A stretch of 64,000 nucleotides of DNA from Acidobacteriota bacterium (GTDB lineage Bacteria > Acidobacteriota > Thermoanaerobaculia > Gp7-AA8): positions 41,663 through 105,662 of the forward strand of contig JAJXWV010000043.1 in assembly GCA_021781455.1 (NCBI GenBank), read 5' to 3'. Of this stretch, positions 63,461-64,000 are shown piece after piece. The translations under genes and the position numbers were made by a program. The notes under the pieces were generated by a model that saw nothing but the letters and a program-made list of their open reading frames with translations, was not told the DNA's origin and did not search any database. How positions within the stretch are numbered: the stretch's first letter is position 1; the number at the start of each line of letters is the position of its first letter.

Positions 63461-63838
63461 TCAGGGTTCATCAAGGGACTTGATTTCATCAAGGTACTTC
63501 AAGCGGCTCTCGACGCGGCGACGAAGGACTTCATCCGGTTGCGCGTCAAGGATGCTGTGAAAGGCTCCCCGCGCTGATCGATCGAGCCCTCGAGAACGCT
63601 CGATCTCGGTCCTGCTGCAGATTTCGGCGGTTTGAGATTCCCACATCGCCAGGCGAAACGTTCGCCAGGGCGTATTGATGTCGGTCCTGGCGTGTGCCAG
63701 TGCTCCCCGCAGAATCTGGATGCTCTCTTCGATCTTCCTCGAGGTGCCGGTCGTCGCGACCCAGATCGCATATGTGCTTTCGGGATGCTCGACGGCCACG
63801 GACCTCGCGAATGTGCTGCTGGCCCTCAAGCCGGTCAT
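63461..63838 (-). CDS. Hypothetical protein
   Basis: 125 residues from ATG 63838. Composition looks natural: mixed alpha/beta with VEHPESTYAIWVATTGTSRK early and two charged helices later (IEESIQILRGALAHARTDIN and RTEIERSRGLDRSARGAFHS). No signal or domain recognised. The frame is open a little further upstream (LNILAFCTNWSPAC), so the true start may lie nearer 63880 or the gene may be a 5'-truncated remnant. Confidence 0.45.
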   Translation of the reverse strand: MTGLRASSTFARSVAVEHPESTYAIWVATTGTSRKIEESIQILRGALAHARTDINTPWRTFRLAMWESQTAEICSRTEIERSRGLDRSARGAFHSILDAQPDEVLRRRVESRLKYLDEIKSLDEP

Positions 63839-64000
63839 GCACGCGGGGCTCCAATTCGTGCAGAACGCCAGAATGTTCAGCGACCATTAGACCTGCGGCC
63901 TGACGACAACTAGAACTGCGGGGTCGGTCTCCTCCGAATAACCGCGAACACGCGAAGCTGAGTCGACTAAGGTGCGCGCGCTCGAAGGGAGGGCGCGATT

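Overview
High-GC bacterial chromosome segment, most consistent with an Acidobacteriota-type genome (inferred, not proven). The clues are several giant Oar-like TonB-dependent receptors with an N-terminal carboxypeptidase-regulatory domain, membrane-anchored sulfatase-fold proteins with TPR tails, a TPGNLRA-type EF-P loop, and intergenic space crowded with short hairpin-forming repeats. No rRNA, CRISPR array, prophage or complete insertion sequence was seen. One tRNA (Phe) is present.

Layout. 0-10 kb is mostly housekeeping: a histidine phosphatase, a three-repeat Ig-like surface protein, ApaG, RsmE, a STAS antagonist, glycogen debranching GlgX, an anchored rhodanese, a DoxX/MauE membrane protein, a DUF3617 protein and EF-P. 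10-16 kb (minus strand) carries an envelope/cell-division set: rnc, an EnvC-like degenerate LytM activator, a CtpA-type S41 protease and a YibQ-type divergent polysaccharide deacetylase. 15.9-29.2 kb is a duplicated surface module on the minus strand: two close TonB receptor paralogues bracket two sulfatase-fold/TPR proteins and a regulatory-domain/TPR protein, and a decayed TPR remnant lies upstream of the second receptor. 29.2-34.6 kb is accessory: BrkB/YihY, a truncated DUF2283-HTH gene abutting an antisense metK fragment, an unknown large protein and tRNA-Phe. 34.6-41.5 kb has a prenyl diphosphate synthase, a very unusual methyl-accepting chemotaxis protein fused to a family-5 solute-binding domain, a GT-C-like membrane protein and an unknown. 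41.5-51.7 kb looks like a muropeptide salvage locus: GH3 NagZ, a sodium:solute symporter, a TonB receptor and a serine hydrolase-NamZ (DUF1343) fusion. 51.8-53.4 kb is an overlapping ECF sigma, anti-sigma and Spy/CpxP-like operon. 53.7-62.7 kb has a catalytically degenerate ABC ATPase, a lone receiver domain, DUF3108, IspH, DUF2891, DUF4230 and an M16 peptidase pair (one active, one inactive). 62.7-64 kb holds a decayed DUF559 nuclease between inverted repeats and an unrecognised ORF.

The two most unusual signals are (i) the MCP with a cytoplasmic peptide/nickel-type solute-binding domain at 35541-38735, and (ii) about twenty intergenic arrays built from unrelated 7- or 8-bp units that all share one architecture (unit with a variable base, arms in inverted orientation, placed right at stop codons). 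All functional calls are from reading the sequence by eye; no database or structure search was run.
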